A DNA stretch of 64,000 bases from NCBI RefSeq assembly GCF_024359545.1, contig NZ_JAKQZG010000005.1, forward strand, positions 186,001 to 250,000. The letters run 5' to 3'. Below are positions 16,911-25,249 of the stretch, in pieces. Within the stretch, counting starts at the first letter, position 1, and the number at the start of each line of letters is the position of its first letter. The position numbers were made by a program, and so were the translations under genes. The DNA is from Jiella marina (GTDB lineage: Bacteria > Pseudomonadota > Alphaproteobacteria > Rhizobiales > Rhizobiaceae). The notes under the pieces were generated by a model. That model did no database searches. It saw only the letters and a program-made list of their open reading frames with translations, and had not been told where the DNA came from.

Positions 16911-17531
16911 ATGGACGACCCGAAAGGGCTCGTACTCGGCATCGGCAATCTGCTCTGGGCCGACGAAGGATTTGGCGTGCGAGCAGTGGAGGCTTTCGCC
17001 GAACGCTATCAGACCGACGAAGACGTCCGCGTCATGGATGGCGGGACCCAGGGGGTCTACCTCCTGCCTTTCATCCAGGTCTCGCGCGTTCTCGTGATCC
17101 TCGACGCGATCGACTATGGGCTTGCACCGGGGACGCTGAAGGTCGTGGCCGGATCGAAGGTGCCGAGCTTTCTCGGCGCGAAGAAGATGAGCCTGCATCA
17201 GACCGGCTTTCAGGAGGTGCTGGCCAGCGCGGCTCTACTTGGCTGGGAGCCGGAACATGTGGTCCTGATCGGCGTGCAGCCGCTTCAGATCGAGGATTAT
17301 GGCGGCTCGCTAAGCGGCGTCGTCGCCGCGGCGATCGAGCCGGCGGTCCGGCGTGCGGCCGAGGAGTTGCGCGCCTGCGGCTTTGCCGTTTCCGAAAAGG
17401 CCTCCGGCGAAGACAGCGAACCTCTCGGCCCGAGCGCCCTGCAACTGGCAGCCTACGAGGCCGGGCGACCGCCGGAAGACATCGCATGGCGCCACGGCGA
17501 CATCCGCTTCGTTCCGATGAAGGGAGCATGA
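16911..17531 (+). CDS. hupD: Hydrogenase maturation endopeptidase HupD
   Basis: 206 residues. The N-terminal GIGNLLWADEGFGVRAVE carries the conserved Asn and Glu; VILDAIDYG and SLHQTGFQEVL hold the Asp and His that bind nickel in HyaD/HybD-type proteases. It recognises the folded, nickel-loaded HupL precursor and removes its C-terminal peptide. A GGGAGGAG ribosome site precedes the ATG at 16911. First gene of hupDFGHJK-hypAB-hupR-hypCDE. HupV, lacking a peptide, should not be a substrate. Confidence 0.95.
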   Translation: MDDPKGLVLGIGNLLWADEGFGVRAVEAFAERYQTDEDVRVMDGGTQGVYLLPFIQVSRVLVILDAIDYGLAPGTLKVVAGSKVPSFLGAKKMSLHQTGFQEVLASAALLGWEPEHVVLIGVQPLQIEDYGGSLSGVVAAAIEPAVRRAAEELRACGFAVSEKASGEDSEPLGPSALQLAAYEAGRPPEDIAWRHGDIRFVPMKGA

Positions 17532-17535
17532 GGCG

Positions 17536-17859
17536 ATGTGCCTGGGATATCCGATGCGCATCGTCGCCGCGATGGCGAAGGGCCGCGCTCTCGCCGAACG
17601 GAGCGGGACGACTTCGGAGATCGACGTCAGCCTCGTCGACCCGGTGGCCGCCGGCGACCATGTTCTCGTCTTTCTGGGAAGCGCCCGCCGTATCCTGTCC
17701 GAAGCCGAGGCCCAAGCGATCGACATGGCGCTTCTTGCCGTGGAACGCGCCGGGTCGGGCGGCGACATCGACGCCTGTTTCGCCGATCTCGCCGGCCGAA
17801 GCCCGCAATTGCCGCCCCACATGCAGGCCGCGCGGGACGCCGGCCACACCGAAGTCTGA
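17536..17859 (+). CDS. hupF: HypC/HupF-family hydrogenase assembly chaperone
   Basis: 107 residues starting MCLGYPMRIV. The Cys after the initiator Met is the functional residue of HypC proteins, which carry the Fe(CN)2CO unit or hold the large subunit. It is longer than the HypC encoded at 23823 and has the Pro/Ala-rich C-terminal end seen in HupF, which in Rhizobium protects HupL under oxygen. The location directly after hupD supports the HupF assignment. Confidence 0.92.
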   Translation: MCLGYPMRIVAAMAKGRALAERSGTTSEIDVSLVDPVAAGDHVLVFLGSARRILSEAEAQAIDMALLAVERAGSGGDIDACFADLAGRSPQLPPHMQAARDAGHTEV

Positions 17860-17871
17860 GGAGGACCGCTC

Positions 17872-18258
17872 ATGAGCCATCCCCTGATCAAGCGACTGGT
17901 CGACACGCTGGGCTATCCGCAAGTCGACGCCGCAATTCTCGACCGCTTTCTGGCCGAGCCGGACCTCAAGGCCCTGTTCGTCACCGGCGATGCAGACAAG
18001 AATCTCGAAACGGCTGATCTGGCCGTCATTCTGCCCGAACTCGCCCGCCACTTCGGCAAGGCCTTCCAGCCGGCGGTTGTGGATCGCGCGATCGAGCAGA
18101 AAGTTCGCGAACGCTTCGACGTCTGGCCGACCCCGTCGCTGATCTTCGTGGCGCGAGGGAACAAGGTCGGAGCGATCGCCAAGATCCGCGATTGGGACGA
18201 TTATCTGCGGGAGATCTCGGCCATCCTCGACAGGGAGCCGGCCCTGCTGGTGCACTGA
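17872..18258 (+). CDS. hupG: HupG/HyaE/HoxO thioredoxin-fold chaperone
   Basis: 128 residues with a thioredoxin-like fold lacking a CxxC pair. LFVTGDADKNLETADLAVILPEL and FDVWPTPSLIFV are family stretches. HyaE/HoxO proteins bind the Tat leader of the small subunit or help assemble its special proximal cluster in O2-tolerant enzymes, which fits the six-Cys HupS here. It lies 12 bases after hupF and 57 before hupH. Confidence 0.88.
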   Translation: MSHPLIKRLVDTLGYPQVDAAILDRFLAEPDLKALFVTGDADKNLETADLAVILPELARHFGKAFQPAVVDRAIEQKVRERFDVWPTPSLIFVARGNKVGAIAKIRDWDDYLREISAILDREPALLVH

Positions 18259-18315
18259 GGCGGTCGCGCGACGGCGGAACAAGAGCCCGAATGAACAGGG
18301 CCGGGAGGAGACGAA

Positions 18316-19140
18316 ATGACATTCGGGTTCATGAATGCGCCGACGGGCTTCGGGCCGGGCAGCCAACCAAGTGAAGGGGATGGGGCGGACCTCGACTACA
18401 TGCCCATGCCGTCGGGCATGCGGACCTTCCATTCGCCCATCCCCTATCTTGAGAGCGCCGAAGGCTTGGAGCCGGCGATCGCCTGCCTCAGGGAACTCGC
18501 CGAAACCGCAAAAGAATGGTCGCCGGACGATGGTGCGATCGTGGTCGAGGCCGCGCGGCTCGCGAAGATGGACCCGCGCAATCGCGCCCTGATCGCGGAG
18601 ACGCTCGGCGAGGGCGAGGTTTCCGCAGTCGTGGCGGGCGATCGCCGCTTCGAGGTTCAGGAATCAGTCTTTGCGGGTGTCTGGCGGGTTGCCTCCGGTG
18701 GCACGGAGCATATCGAGATCGGGCCGCTGCCGCGAGCCATCGGGCAAGCACCGGCGATTGCGCTCGCGGCTCCCCCGATGCCCGGGCACGGCGTCGTCAA
18801 CGCCCCGGCGATCCTCACCGAGATCTTCGACCATGCGGGGCAGGGCGGGAGCCACATCGTCAACCTCACCCTTCTTCCCCATACGCCGGAAGACCTCGCC
18901 TATCTCGACGCGGTGCTGGGTGATGGCGGCGTAACCATTCTCTCGCGCGGCTATGGCAATTGCAGGATCGAGCGGGCCGCGGCCCCGGATATCTGGCGGG
19001 TGCGCTATTTCAATTCGCAGGACGCCCTGATCCTCGATACCATCGAGGTGGGTGGCATTCCGGAAGTCGCGCTGGCGGCGCCGGAGGACATCGCCGATTC
19101 CGCCGCACGCCTTGCCGAAGTCGCGGAGGCGATCCGATGA
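18316..19140 (+). CDS. hupH: HupH/HyaF/HoxQ hydrogenase expression protein
   Basis: 274 residues. The N-terminus has DYMPMPSGMRTF and the C-terminal half has LPHTPEDLAYLDAVLGDGGVTILSRGYGNCRI, both typical of HupH/HyaF. In Rhizobium and Cupriavidus this protein helps mature the small subunit together with HupG. The chosen ATG at 18316 follows a GGGAGGAG site. The stop overlaps the next start as ATGA (19137-19140). Confidence 0.92.
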   Translation: MTFGFMNAPTGFGPGSQPSEGDGADLDYMPMPSGMRTFHSPIPYLESAEGLEPAIACLRELAETAKEWSPDDGAIVVEAARLAKMDPRNRALIAETLGEGEVSAVVAGDRRFEVQESVFAGVWRVASGGTEHIEIGPLPRAIGQAPAIALAAPPMPGHGVVNAPAILTEIFDHAGQGGSHIVNLTLLPHTPEDLAYLDAVLGDGGVTILSRGYGNCRIERAAAPDIWRVRYFNSQDALILDTIEVGGIPEVALAAPEDIADSAARLAEVAEAIR

Positions 19141-20033
19141 CCCTGCGTTTCGAGGGATCCTATCTCGGCGCCGGCGCCAAGCTTTCCGACAGGGCGCGGC
19201 TCGAATGCAAGATCTGCTGGTGGGTCTATGATCCTGCCTCGGGCGACGAAAGCCGGCAAATCGAGCCGGGAACGCCGTTCGCCGCTCTTCCGGCTGACTG
19301 GCGCTGCCCGCAATGCGATGGCGAGCGCGACCAGTTCATGGTGATGGACGCTGATGGGGCGGTGGCTGATGCGGACGAAGCCGACCGGCCGACGCAGCCA
19401 GGCCGGGATCCCGCCGTCTATGCCCGCGAGCGCGGCACGCTGATCGCCGAGGCGTTCCGGGACATTCACGCCAACAAGATGCGCGACACGCCCTTCGCCA
19501 ATCGCTCGCTGACCGTCGAGGCGATCGGCTTCCGACCCCATGGGAACCACGTGCTCGGCATTCTCGTCGTGCCATGGTTCATGAACCTCATCCTCATGCC
19601 CGGGGAAGGTGAGGACTGGTCGCGTTTTTCGGTGGGCGACCGGCGCGTCGTCGCTTTCCCGTCGGGCGAATACGAGTTCGTCTTCAACCGCCGTGAGCCG
19701 GCGGGCGATTATTTCGCCTGTTCGCTGTTCTCTCCGATGGGCGATTTCACCAGCCAGCTTCAGGCGAGCGATACCGCCCGCGCGGCGTTGACGGCGCTGT
19801 TCGATCGCGCTCATCATGAGCTTGGCGACCAGGCCGGGGACATCCGGCGGTTGCGCGAGGAGGAGATCGCCGCCGAGGACGAGGTCCGGGCAGCGGCCGA
19901 GGCCGAGAGCGAGCCGCAAGGCTCCGATCGGCCGGCAAAGGCGCCGACCCGGCGTGGCTTTTTCACCGCAGGGCTTGCCGGCTCGGGCGAAGAAGTCGAG
20001 GCTCGCACGAATACGACGGAGCCAGCCGAATGA
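19137..20033 (+). CDS. hupJ: Fused rubredoxin (HupI) - assembly chaperone (HupJ/HybE)
   Basis: 298 residues. Residues 20-65 form a rubredoxin with CKIC (Cys24, 27) and CPQC (Cys57, 60). Residues about 90-240 are the HupJ/HoxT/HybE chaperone, with VEAIGFRPHGNHVLGILVVPWFMNLILMPG. The last 55 residues are rich in Glu, Ala and Arg and look disordered. In Rhizobium leguminosarum HupI and HupJ are separate; a fusion is reported for R. capsulatus. The rubredoxin may deliver or remove electrons during maturation of the proximal cluster under oxygen. It overlaps hupH by four bases (ATGA) and hupK by four. Confidence 0.92.
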   Translation: MTLRFEGSYLGAGAKLSDRARLECKICWWVYDPASGDESRQIEPGTPFAALPADWRCPQCDGERDQFMVMDADGAVADADEADRPTQPGRDPAVYARERGTLIAEAFRDIHANKMRDTPFANRSLTVEAIGFRPHGNHVLGILVVPWFMNLILMPGEGEDWSRFSVGDRRVVAFPSGEYEFVFNRREPAGDYFACSLFSPMGDFTSQLQASDTARAALTALFDRAHHELGDQAGDIRRLREEEIAAEDEVRAAAEAESEPQGSDRPAKAPTRRGFFTAGLAGSGEEVEARTNTTEPAE

Positions 20034-20959
20034 GCCCAGTTCTGACGGTCGAACGCTGCGATGAACCGCCCTCCGTCCGCCTCGTGCGGAGCGGGGACGT
20101 CGATGTCGCGCGTCTCTTCGTCGGAAAGACGCCCGAGCAGGTGATTTCGCTCGTGCCGCTCATCTTCAATCTCTGCAGCGCCGCCCATCGGATCGCTGCG
20201 GCTGCGGCCCTGGGGCTGCCAGCCCCGGCGGACGCTCCGATCATGCTGGCCAGGGAAATGCTGCGCGAGCACGCGCTCATGCTCCTGCGCGACTGGCCGA
20301 CCGCCTGCGGGGAGGACTGGGACATTGCCACTTTGTCCGGCTTGGCGCGTTTCGATCGTGATCGGCTCGAACGGCTCGATACGGATCTTTTCGGCGTTTC
20401 GGCCGATGTCTTCCTTCGCGATCCGGCGACGGTCATCGCGCGGGCGGCCATCCATCCGACGCGCATACTCAAGGAAGAGCGAGGCCGGGGCACGGGGCTC
20501 TGTGCGATGCCGCTCGCCGGCGATCCGACGGCGATGGCCCGCATGGCCGACGATCCGCTTCTGGCAAGCCCGGATCCCGGGCAAGGCATCGATCTTCCGA
20601 CGCGGATGCTCGGCGTTCTCGTCGAAGCGGCCCGCCTGTCCGAATGGCTGAAACAGCGCGCGGACGCTCCGACCCGCCTCGTCGAGGCCGGGGCCACCGA
20701 GGCCGGCGTCGGCCGTGCCGAGGCGGCACGCGGAACGCTCGTCCACCGGGTCGTGGTCGAGTCCGGCCGGATCGTCTCCTACCGGGTCGAAACGCCGACG
20801 GACGACATGACCCGCAAAGACGGTTTCCTCACGAAACTGCTGTCGGCAGCGCAGCGGACGCCGAGTGATATCCGCGACCGAATCTTCAAGCTCGCGCTAT
20901 GCTGCGCCAACCCCTGCGTCGCCGTCAGGGTCGTGGAAAGGGCGCCGGTCCATGCATGA
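20030..20959 (+). CDS. hupK: HupK, degenerate large-subunit-like maturation protein
   Basis: 309 residues. It resembles a shrunken hydrogenase large subunit: FNLCSAAHR (Cys49) replaces the first nickel motif, CCANPCVAVRV (Cys291, 292, 296) replaces the second, and RGTLVHRVVVESGRIVSYRVETPT keeps the conserved strand before it. HupK/HoxV is thought to be a scaffold on which the Fe(CN)2CO unit is built or passed to HupL. The N-terminus overlaps hupJ by four bases and the C-terminus overlaps hypA by eight. Confidence 0.92.
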   Translation: MSPVLTVERCDEPPSVRLVRSGDVDVARLFVGKTPEQVISLVPLIFNLCSAAHRIAAAAALGLPAPADAPIMLAREMLREHALMLLRDWPTACGEDWDIATLSGLARFDRDRLERLDTDLFGVSADVFLRDPATVIARAAIHPTRILKEERGRGTGLCAMPLAGDPTAMARMADDPLLASPDPGQGIDLPTRMLGVLVEAARLSEWLKQRADAPTRLVEAGATEAGVGRAEAARGTLVHRVVVESGRIVSYRVETPTDDMTRKDGFLTKLLSAAQRTPSDIRDRIFKLALCCANPCVAVRVVERAPVHA

Positions 20960-21293
20960 GATGTCGATCTGCGAGAGCGTTGTCGAAACGGCCCGGACCG
21001 TCGCCCTCCAGGAAGGCGCAACCCGCGTGACGAAGGTGCGCCTCGAAATCGGCTGCTTCGGCGGCGTCGAGACGGAAGCCTTGAGGTTCGGCTTCGACGT
21101 GGTCGCCCGCGGCACGTCGGTGGAGGGCGCGGAACTCGACATCATCGAACTGCCGGGGCGGGCCTGGTGCTTCGGTTGCGTGGAGGCTCACGACATGACC
21201 GTCCGGGGCGAGCCATGCCCGGCCTGCGGCGATCACCGCCTTTCCGTGACCGGCGGAGAGGAACTGCGAATCAAGGACCTGGAGGTCATCTGA
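20952..21293 (+). CDS. hypA: Nickel metallochaperone HypA
   Basis: 113 residues. The nickel site MHEM is at the extreme N-terminus, which fixes the start at 20952. The zinc site is CFGC and CPAC in the C-terminal half. HypA takes nickel from HypB and inserts it into the large subunit. It overlaps hupK by eight bases and shares one base with hypB (TGATG), so the nickel genes are coupled. Confidence 0.95.
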   Translation: MHEMSICESVVETARTVALQEGATRVTKVRLEIGCFGGVETEALRFGFDVVARGTSVEGAELDIIELPGRAWCFGCVEAHDMTVRGEPCPACGDHRLSVTGGEELRIKDLEVI

Positions 21294-22225
21294 TGTGCAC
21301 TGTCTGCGGTTGCGCCGGGGAGGGCGCTTCGATCGAGGGCGAACACGCTCATCGCCACCACCATCACCACGAGCACGCGCACCCGCATGATCATGACCAT
21401 CATCATGGGCACGACCATCATGGCGTGAGTGCGAGCAAAGAATCTCTCGACTACGGGCAGGGCCCCGCCCGCGCCCATGCGCCGGGCCTCAGCCAGGCGC
21501 GGATGATCGAGATCGAGACGAACATCCTGTCGAAGAACGATCGCTTCGCCGCCGAAAACCGCAAGCGCCTGGAAGCCTCGGGCGTGCTCGCGCTCAATCT
21601 CGTGTCGAGCCCGGGCTCGGGCAAGACGACGCTGCTCTGCGAGACGATCCGCCGGTTGGCTGGAAGCGTGCCGGCAACCGTGATCGAAGGCGATCAGCAG
21701 ACCGCCAACGACGCCGAGCGCATTCGGGCAGCCGGCGCTCCGGCCGTCCAGGTGAACACCGGCAAGGGCTGTCATCTCGACGCCCATATGGTGGGGCACG
21801 CCATGGAGCGGCTGCCGCTGGAGGACGGCGGCATCCTGTTCATCGAGAATGTCGGCAATCTCGTCTGTCCGGCCGCCTTCGATCTTGGGGAGGCGGCGAA
21901 GGTCGCGATCCTCTCGGTCACCGAGGGCGAGGACAAGCCGCTGAAATATCCCGACATGTTCGCAGCCTCCCGGCTGATGATCCTGAACAAGATCGACCTC
22001 GCGCCCCATTGCGACTTCGACAGCGTGCGCTGTGCGGAGAACGCCCGCCGCATCAATCCGGCGATCGAGGTGATCGAGCTGTCGGCGAAAACCGCCGAGG
22101 GCTTTGAAGCGTGGCTCGGCTGGCTCGACCAACGGCGCCGGGACGTGGCGCGCCATGCGATCGAGGCGCTGGAAGCGCGCGCCGCGGCGCTGCGGGCTGC
22201 CGCGGGCCCGGCTGGCCAGGGCTGA
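21293..22225 (+). CDS. hypB: Nickel-storing GTPase HypB
   Basis: 310 residues. The N-terminus [10 protein letters not shown] resembles the CxxCGC nickel site. A histidine tract follows, with 17 His in a 28-residue stretch starting at about residue 18 (encoded near 21342-21425), probably a nickel store. The GTPase domain has the P loop [11 protein letters not shown], the metal site GCHLDAHM, and [11 protein letters not shown]. HypB supplies nickel to HypA with GTP hydrolysis. The His tract is the longer form known from rhizobial HypB. The start overlaps the hypA stop by one base. Confidence 0.95.
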   Translation: MCTVCGCAGEGASIEGEHAHRHHHHHEHAHPHDHDHHHGHDHHGVSASKESLDYGQGPARAHAPGLSQARMIEIETNILSKNDRFAAENRKRLEASGVLALNLVSSPGSGKTTLLCETIRRLAGSVPATVIEGDQQTANDAERIRAAGAPAVQVNTGKGCHLDAHMVGHAMERLPLEDGGILFIENVGNLVCPAAFDLGEAAKVAILSVTEGEDKPLKYPDMFAASRLMILNKIDLAPHCDFDSVRCAENARRINPAIEVIELSAKTAEGFEAWLGWLDQRRRDVARHAIEALEARAAALRAAAGPAGQG

Positions 22226-22231
22226 AGGATC

Positions 22232-23770
22232 ATGGACGAGGGCACGACACTGCCGGCCATCCTGCTCGTGGACGACGAGCCGCGCTCCGTCGAGGCGATG
22301 GAACGCATCCTCGAAGATGATTTCGAGGTCCATCGCGCGACCAGCGCGGCCGCCGCCCGCGAGATCCTGGAGGTCGAGCCCGTGCGTGCGATCGTCTGCG
22401 ACCAGCGCATGCCGGACATCTCCGGCGTCGACTTCCTCAAGCAGATGCGCGAGCGCTTTCCCGATGTCGTCAGAATCATCATCACCGGTTACACCGACCC
22501 GAGCGACATCATCCGGGCGATCAACGAGGCGGGTATCTACCAGTTCGTCGCCAAGCCCTGGCACCCGGACGAGCTGACCCTCGTGGTGCGCAACGCCGTC
22601 GCCTTGAATGCCCTCAAGCGCGAGCACGATCGCCTGTCGCTGGAACTGAAACTGTCCCGTTCATCGGCCGAGGTCACGCGCAACGCCAAGCGGGCTGCCG
22701 TGCGCGAGGGTTACGGGTTCGAGAAGATCGTCCGCGGCCCGGCCTCGCCGCTCAATCCGGCCCTGGCGCTTGCCGGCAAGGTCGCCGGCTACGACGTCCC
22801 AGCGCTGATTCTCGGCGAGACCGGAACAGGCAAGGAACTGGTCGCCCGGGCGATCCACTATGCGAGCGCGCGGGCCGACAGGCCATTCTTCGCCGTTCAT
22901 TGCGGCGCGATCCCCGACGAGCTTCTTGAGAGCGAGCTCTTCGGCCATCGTAAAGGGGCCTTTACCGGCGCCAACGCCACCCGCGTCGGCCTACTCGAAG
23001 AGGCCGATGGCGGGACGGTGTTGCTCGACGAGATCGGCGACGTGACGCCTGCCTTCCAGCTCAAGCTCCTGCGCTTTCTGCAGGAGGGCGAGATCCGGCC
23101 TGTCGGTGCCAACGAGACCCGCCGGGTCGACGTCCGGGTGATCGCCGCGACCAACAAGGATTTGAAGCGCGAGGCCGAGGCCGGCCGGTTCCGCGAGGAT
23201 CTCTATTATCGTCTGGCCGTCTGCCCGGTGACGCTGCCGCCGCTCGCCGAGCGCGCCGGCGACATCCCCCTGATCGCGGCCGACGTCCTGGAACGCATCG
23301 CGCTGCGCCATGGCATATCCGTGCCGCCGCTGTCGCCCGCCATGACGCGCGCGCTGTCCGACCGCGCCTATCCGGGCAATGTCCGTGAACTCGAAAACCT
23401 CCTGATGCGCCTGGTAATCGAAGCCGGTGGCGGCTCTATGGAACCGGATCTCCTGGGCCAGGGGGATGCGTCCACAGGACGTGGAAAACACGGCCAAGAG
23501 GTCGCCTCGCTCGCCGGAGAGAATGGCGCGCGGATCGCGCTCGCTGCACCACCGCTGCAGGGCGATCTGAGAACCCGCGTCGAGGAACTGGAAGCGCAGA
23601 TCCTGCGCGAGACGCTCGACCGTCATCATTGGAACAAGTCGCGGGCGGCGGAGGAACTGGGCCTGTCGCGGGTCGGCCTGCGGGCGAAGCTCGACCGCTA
23701 CGGGATCGTCGAGACCGATACGACGGGTCCGGCAAGACAATCCGGCGAGGCATCGCAGCCAATGCATTGA
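22232..23770 (+). CDS. hupR: NtrC-family response regulator HupR/HoxA
   Basis: 512 residues. Receiver domain 1-125 with acidic pair Asp14/Asp15, phosphoacceptor Asp57 (VCDQRMPD), Thr in ITGYTD and Lys in VAKPW. AAA+ domain about 165-405 with Walker A GETGTGKE (195-202), the sigma54-contacting loop GAFTGA (242-247) and Walker B GGTVLLDEIGD. The Fis-type HTH is at the C-terminus (NKSRAAEELGLSRVGLRAKL). It activates hydrogenase genes, opposed by HupT. An intact GAFTGA fits the two -24/-12 promoters here. It sits within the hyp genes, as in R. capsulatus. Confidence 0.95.
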   Translation: MDEGTTLPAILLVDDEPRSVEAMERILEDDFEVHRATSAAAAREILEVEPVRAIVCDQRMPDISGVDFLKQMRERFPDVVRIIITGYTDPSDIIRAINEAGIYQFVAKPWHPDELTLVVRNAVALNALKREHDRLSLELKLSRSSAEVTRNAKRAAVREGYGFEKIVRGPASPLNPALALAGKVAGYDVPALILGETGTGKELVARAIHYASARADRPFFAVHCGAIPDELLESELFGHRKGAFTGANATRVGLLEEADGGTVLLDEIGDVTPAFQLKLLRFLQEGEIRPVGANETRRVDVRVIAATNKDLKREAEAGRFREDLYYRLAVCPVTLPPLAERAGDIPLIAADVLERIALRHGISVPPLSPAMTRALSDRAYPGNVRELENLLMRLVIEAGGGSMEPDLLGQGDASTGRGKHGQEVASLAGENGARIALAAPPLQGDLRTRVEELEAQILRETLDRHHWNKSRAAEELGLSRVGLRAKLDRYGIVETDTTGPARQSGEASQPMH

Positions 23771-23774
23771 GAAT

Positions 23775-23800
23775 CGGCTCTGCGCTCTGGCGCTGAGCCG
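23775..23800 (+). other. Hairpin between hupR and hypC
   Basis: Arms CGGCTC-T-GCGC and GCGC-T-GAGCCG flank a TCTG loop: ten pairs with one T-T mismatch. An A-run, not a T-run, follows on this strand, so it is not a normal terminator. It may set mRNA stability or the ratio of HupR to HypCDE. Confidence 0.5.
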
Positions 23801-23822
23801 GAAAAAGACGGGGAGAAAGGCC

Positions 23823-24113
23823 ATGTGTCTTGGAATACCAGGCCGGATTGCGGCGATCCGGGACGCGGAACGACGGATCGCTTCGGTCGATTTTTCCGGT
23901 GTTCGCCGGGACGTGGACCTCACCTGCGTGGCCGAAGGGGCGCTCGATGATCTCGTCGGCACCTGGGTGCTCGTCCATGTCGGCTTCGCCATGAGCGTCA
24001 TCGACGAGGCGGAGGCGCAACGCACGCTCGAAGCGCTCGCCGAACTGGGCGAAGCCGAAGAGGAATATGCCGCGATGCGCGAAAGCGCCGCCATGCTGGA
24101 AGAACGGCCATGA
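23823..24113 (+). CDS. hypC: Hydrogenase maturation chaperone HypC
   Basis: 96 residues beginning MCLGIPGRI, with the essential Cys2 exposed after Met removal. The core strands (RRDVDLTCVAEGALDDLVGTWVLVHVGFAMSVID) are typical. With HypD it forms the complex that binds iron, CO and cyanide. It overlaps hypD by four bases. It is the general HypC; HupF at 17536 is its dedicated paralogue. Confidence 0.95.
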   Translation: MCLGIPGRIAAIRDAERRIASVDFSGVRRDVDLTCVAEGALDDLVGTWVLVHVGFAMSVIDEAEAQRTLEALAELGEAEEEYAAMRESAAMLEERP

Positions 24114-25249
24114 AATATATTGACGAATTCCGCGATCCGGCGCTGGCGAAGAACTTGTTCCGCCGCATCGAAAGCCTCGTCGGCCCCGCCGGCGGCACGA
24201 AGGAAAAACCGCTGCAGATCATGGAGATCTGCGGCGGCCACACCCATGCGATCTTTCGCTACGGACTCGACAAGCTCGTGCCGGCCGAGCTCGAATTCGT
24301 CCATGGCCCGGGCTGTCCGGTCTGCGTGCTGCCGATGAGCCGGGTCGACGACTGCATCGAGATCGCCGCGCGCGACAACGTCATCTTCTGCACCTTCGGC
24401 GATGCGATGCGGGTTCCCGGCACGAGGAAGAGCCTCATGCAGGCGAAGGCGGAAGGCTGCGACATCCGCATGGTCTATTCGCCCCTTGACGCGCTGGAAC
24501 TCGCCCGCCGCAACCCCGACCGCGACGTGGTCTTCTTCGGACTCGGATTCGAAACGACCATGCCGGCGACGGCCGTAACGATCCGCAAGGCCGCCGCAGA
24601 CGGACAAACCAACTTCTCGGTCTTCTGCAACCATATCCTGGTGCCGCCCCCGTTGCGTGCGCTGCTCTCGGACCCTCAGATGCGCCTCGACGGCTTCGTC
24701 GGGCCGGGCCATGTCTCGATGATCATCGGCACCGAGCCCTACCGCTTCATCGCCGAGGAGTTCGGCAAGCCGCTCGTCGTCGCCGGCTTCGAGCCGCTCG
24801 ACCTTCTTCAGGCGATCGTCATGGTTCTGCAGCAGCTGGCCGAAGGGCGGGCTGAGATCGAGAACCAGTATGCCCGCGTGGTGCCAGCGAACGGCAACCC
24901 CCATGCGATGGCGGCGATCGAGGCCGTCTACGAGCCGCGTTCGAGCTTCGACTGGCGCGGGCTCGGGGAGATCGACCGGTCCGGGGTGAAGATCCGGGGC
25001 GAGTACGCCGCCTACGACGCGGAGGTGAAGTTCGGCGTCGGTTACGGGGCCGGCAAGGCTGCGGGCCGTGAACCGGAAGGCTGCCGTTGCGGCGATGTGG
25101 TCAAGGGTCTGATCAAGCCGCCCGCCTGCCCGAAATTCGGTGGCGAGTGCGTTCCCGAACGGCCGCTCGGCGCCCTGATGGTCTCTTCGGAAGGGGCCTG
25201 CGCGGCCTATTACCAATATGGCGGCACCCGCCGCGAGGAGGCCGCATGA
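24110..25249 (+). CDS. hypD: Fe(CN)2CO scaffold protein HypD
   Basis: 379 residues, normal length. Key motifs are CGGHTHAIFRYG (Cys near residue 41), GPGCPVCVLP (Cys pair near 67-72), GLGFETTMPAT, and a C-terminal [4Fe-4S] Cys set in CRCGDVVKGL, PACPKFGGEC and EGACAAYYQYGG. HypD with HypC collects the cyanide made by HypE/F onto iron. The start and stop both overlap neighbours by four bases (ATGA), so hypC, D and E are coupled. Confidence 0.96.
   Translation: MKYIDEFRDPALAKNLFRRIESLVGPAGGTKEKPLQIMEICGGHTHAIFRYGLDKLVPAELEFVHGPGCPVCVLPMSRVDDCIEIAARDNVIFCTFGDAMRVPGTRKSLMQAKAEGCDIRMVYSPLDALELARRNPDRDVVFFGLGFETTMPATAVTIRKAAADGQTNFSVFCNHILVPPPLRALLSDPQMRLDGFVGPGHVSMIIGTEPYRFIAEEFGKPLVVAGFEPLDLLQAIVMVLQQLAEGRAEIENQYARVVPANGNPHAMAAIEAVYEPRSSFDWRGLGEIDRSGVKIRGEYAAYDAEVKFGVGYGAGKAAGREPEGCRCGDVVKGLIKPPACPKFGGECVPERPLGALMVSSEGACAAYYQYGGTRREEAA

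Noticed and set aside
17536-24113. Second HypC-like gene as recent duplication
   Set aside because: HupF and HypC are distinct, long-established paralogues in hup loci and differ in length and C-terminus.
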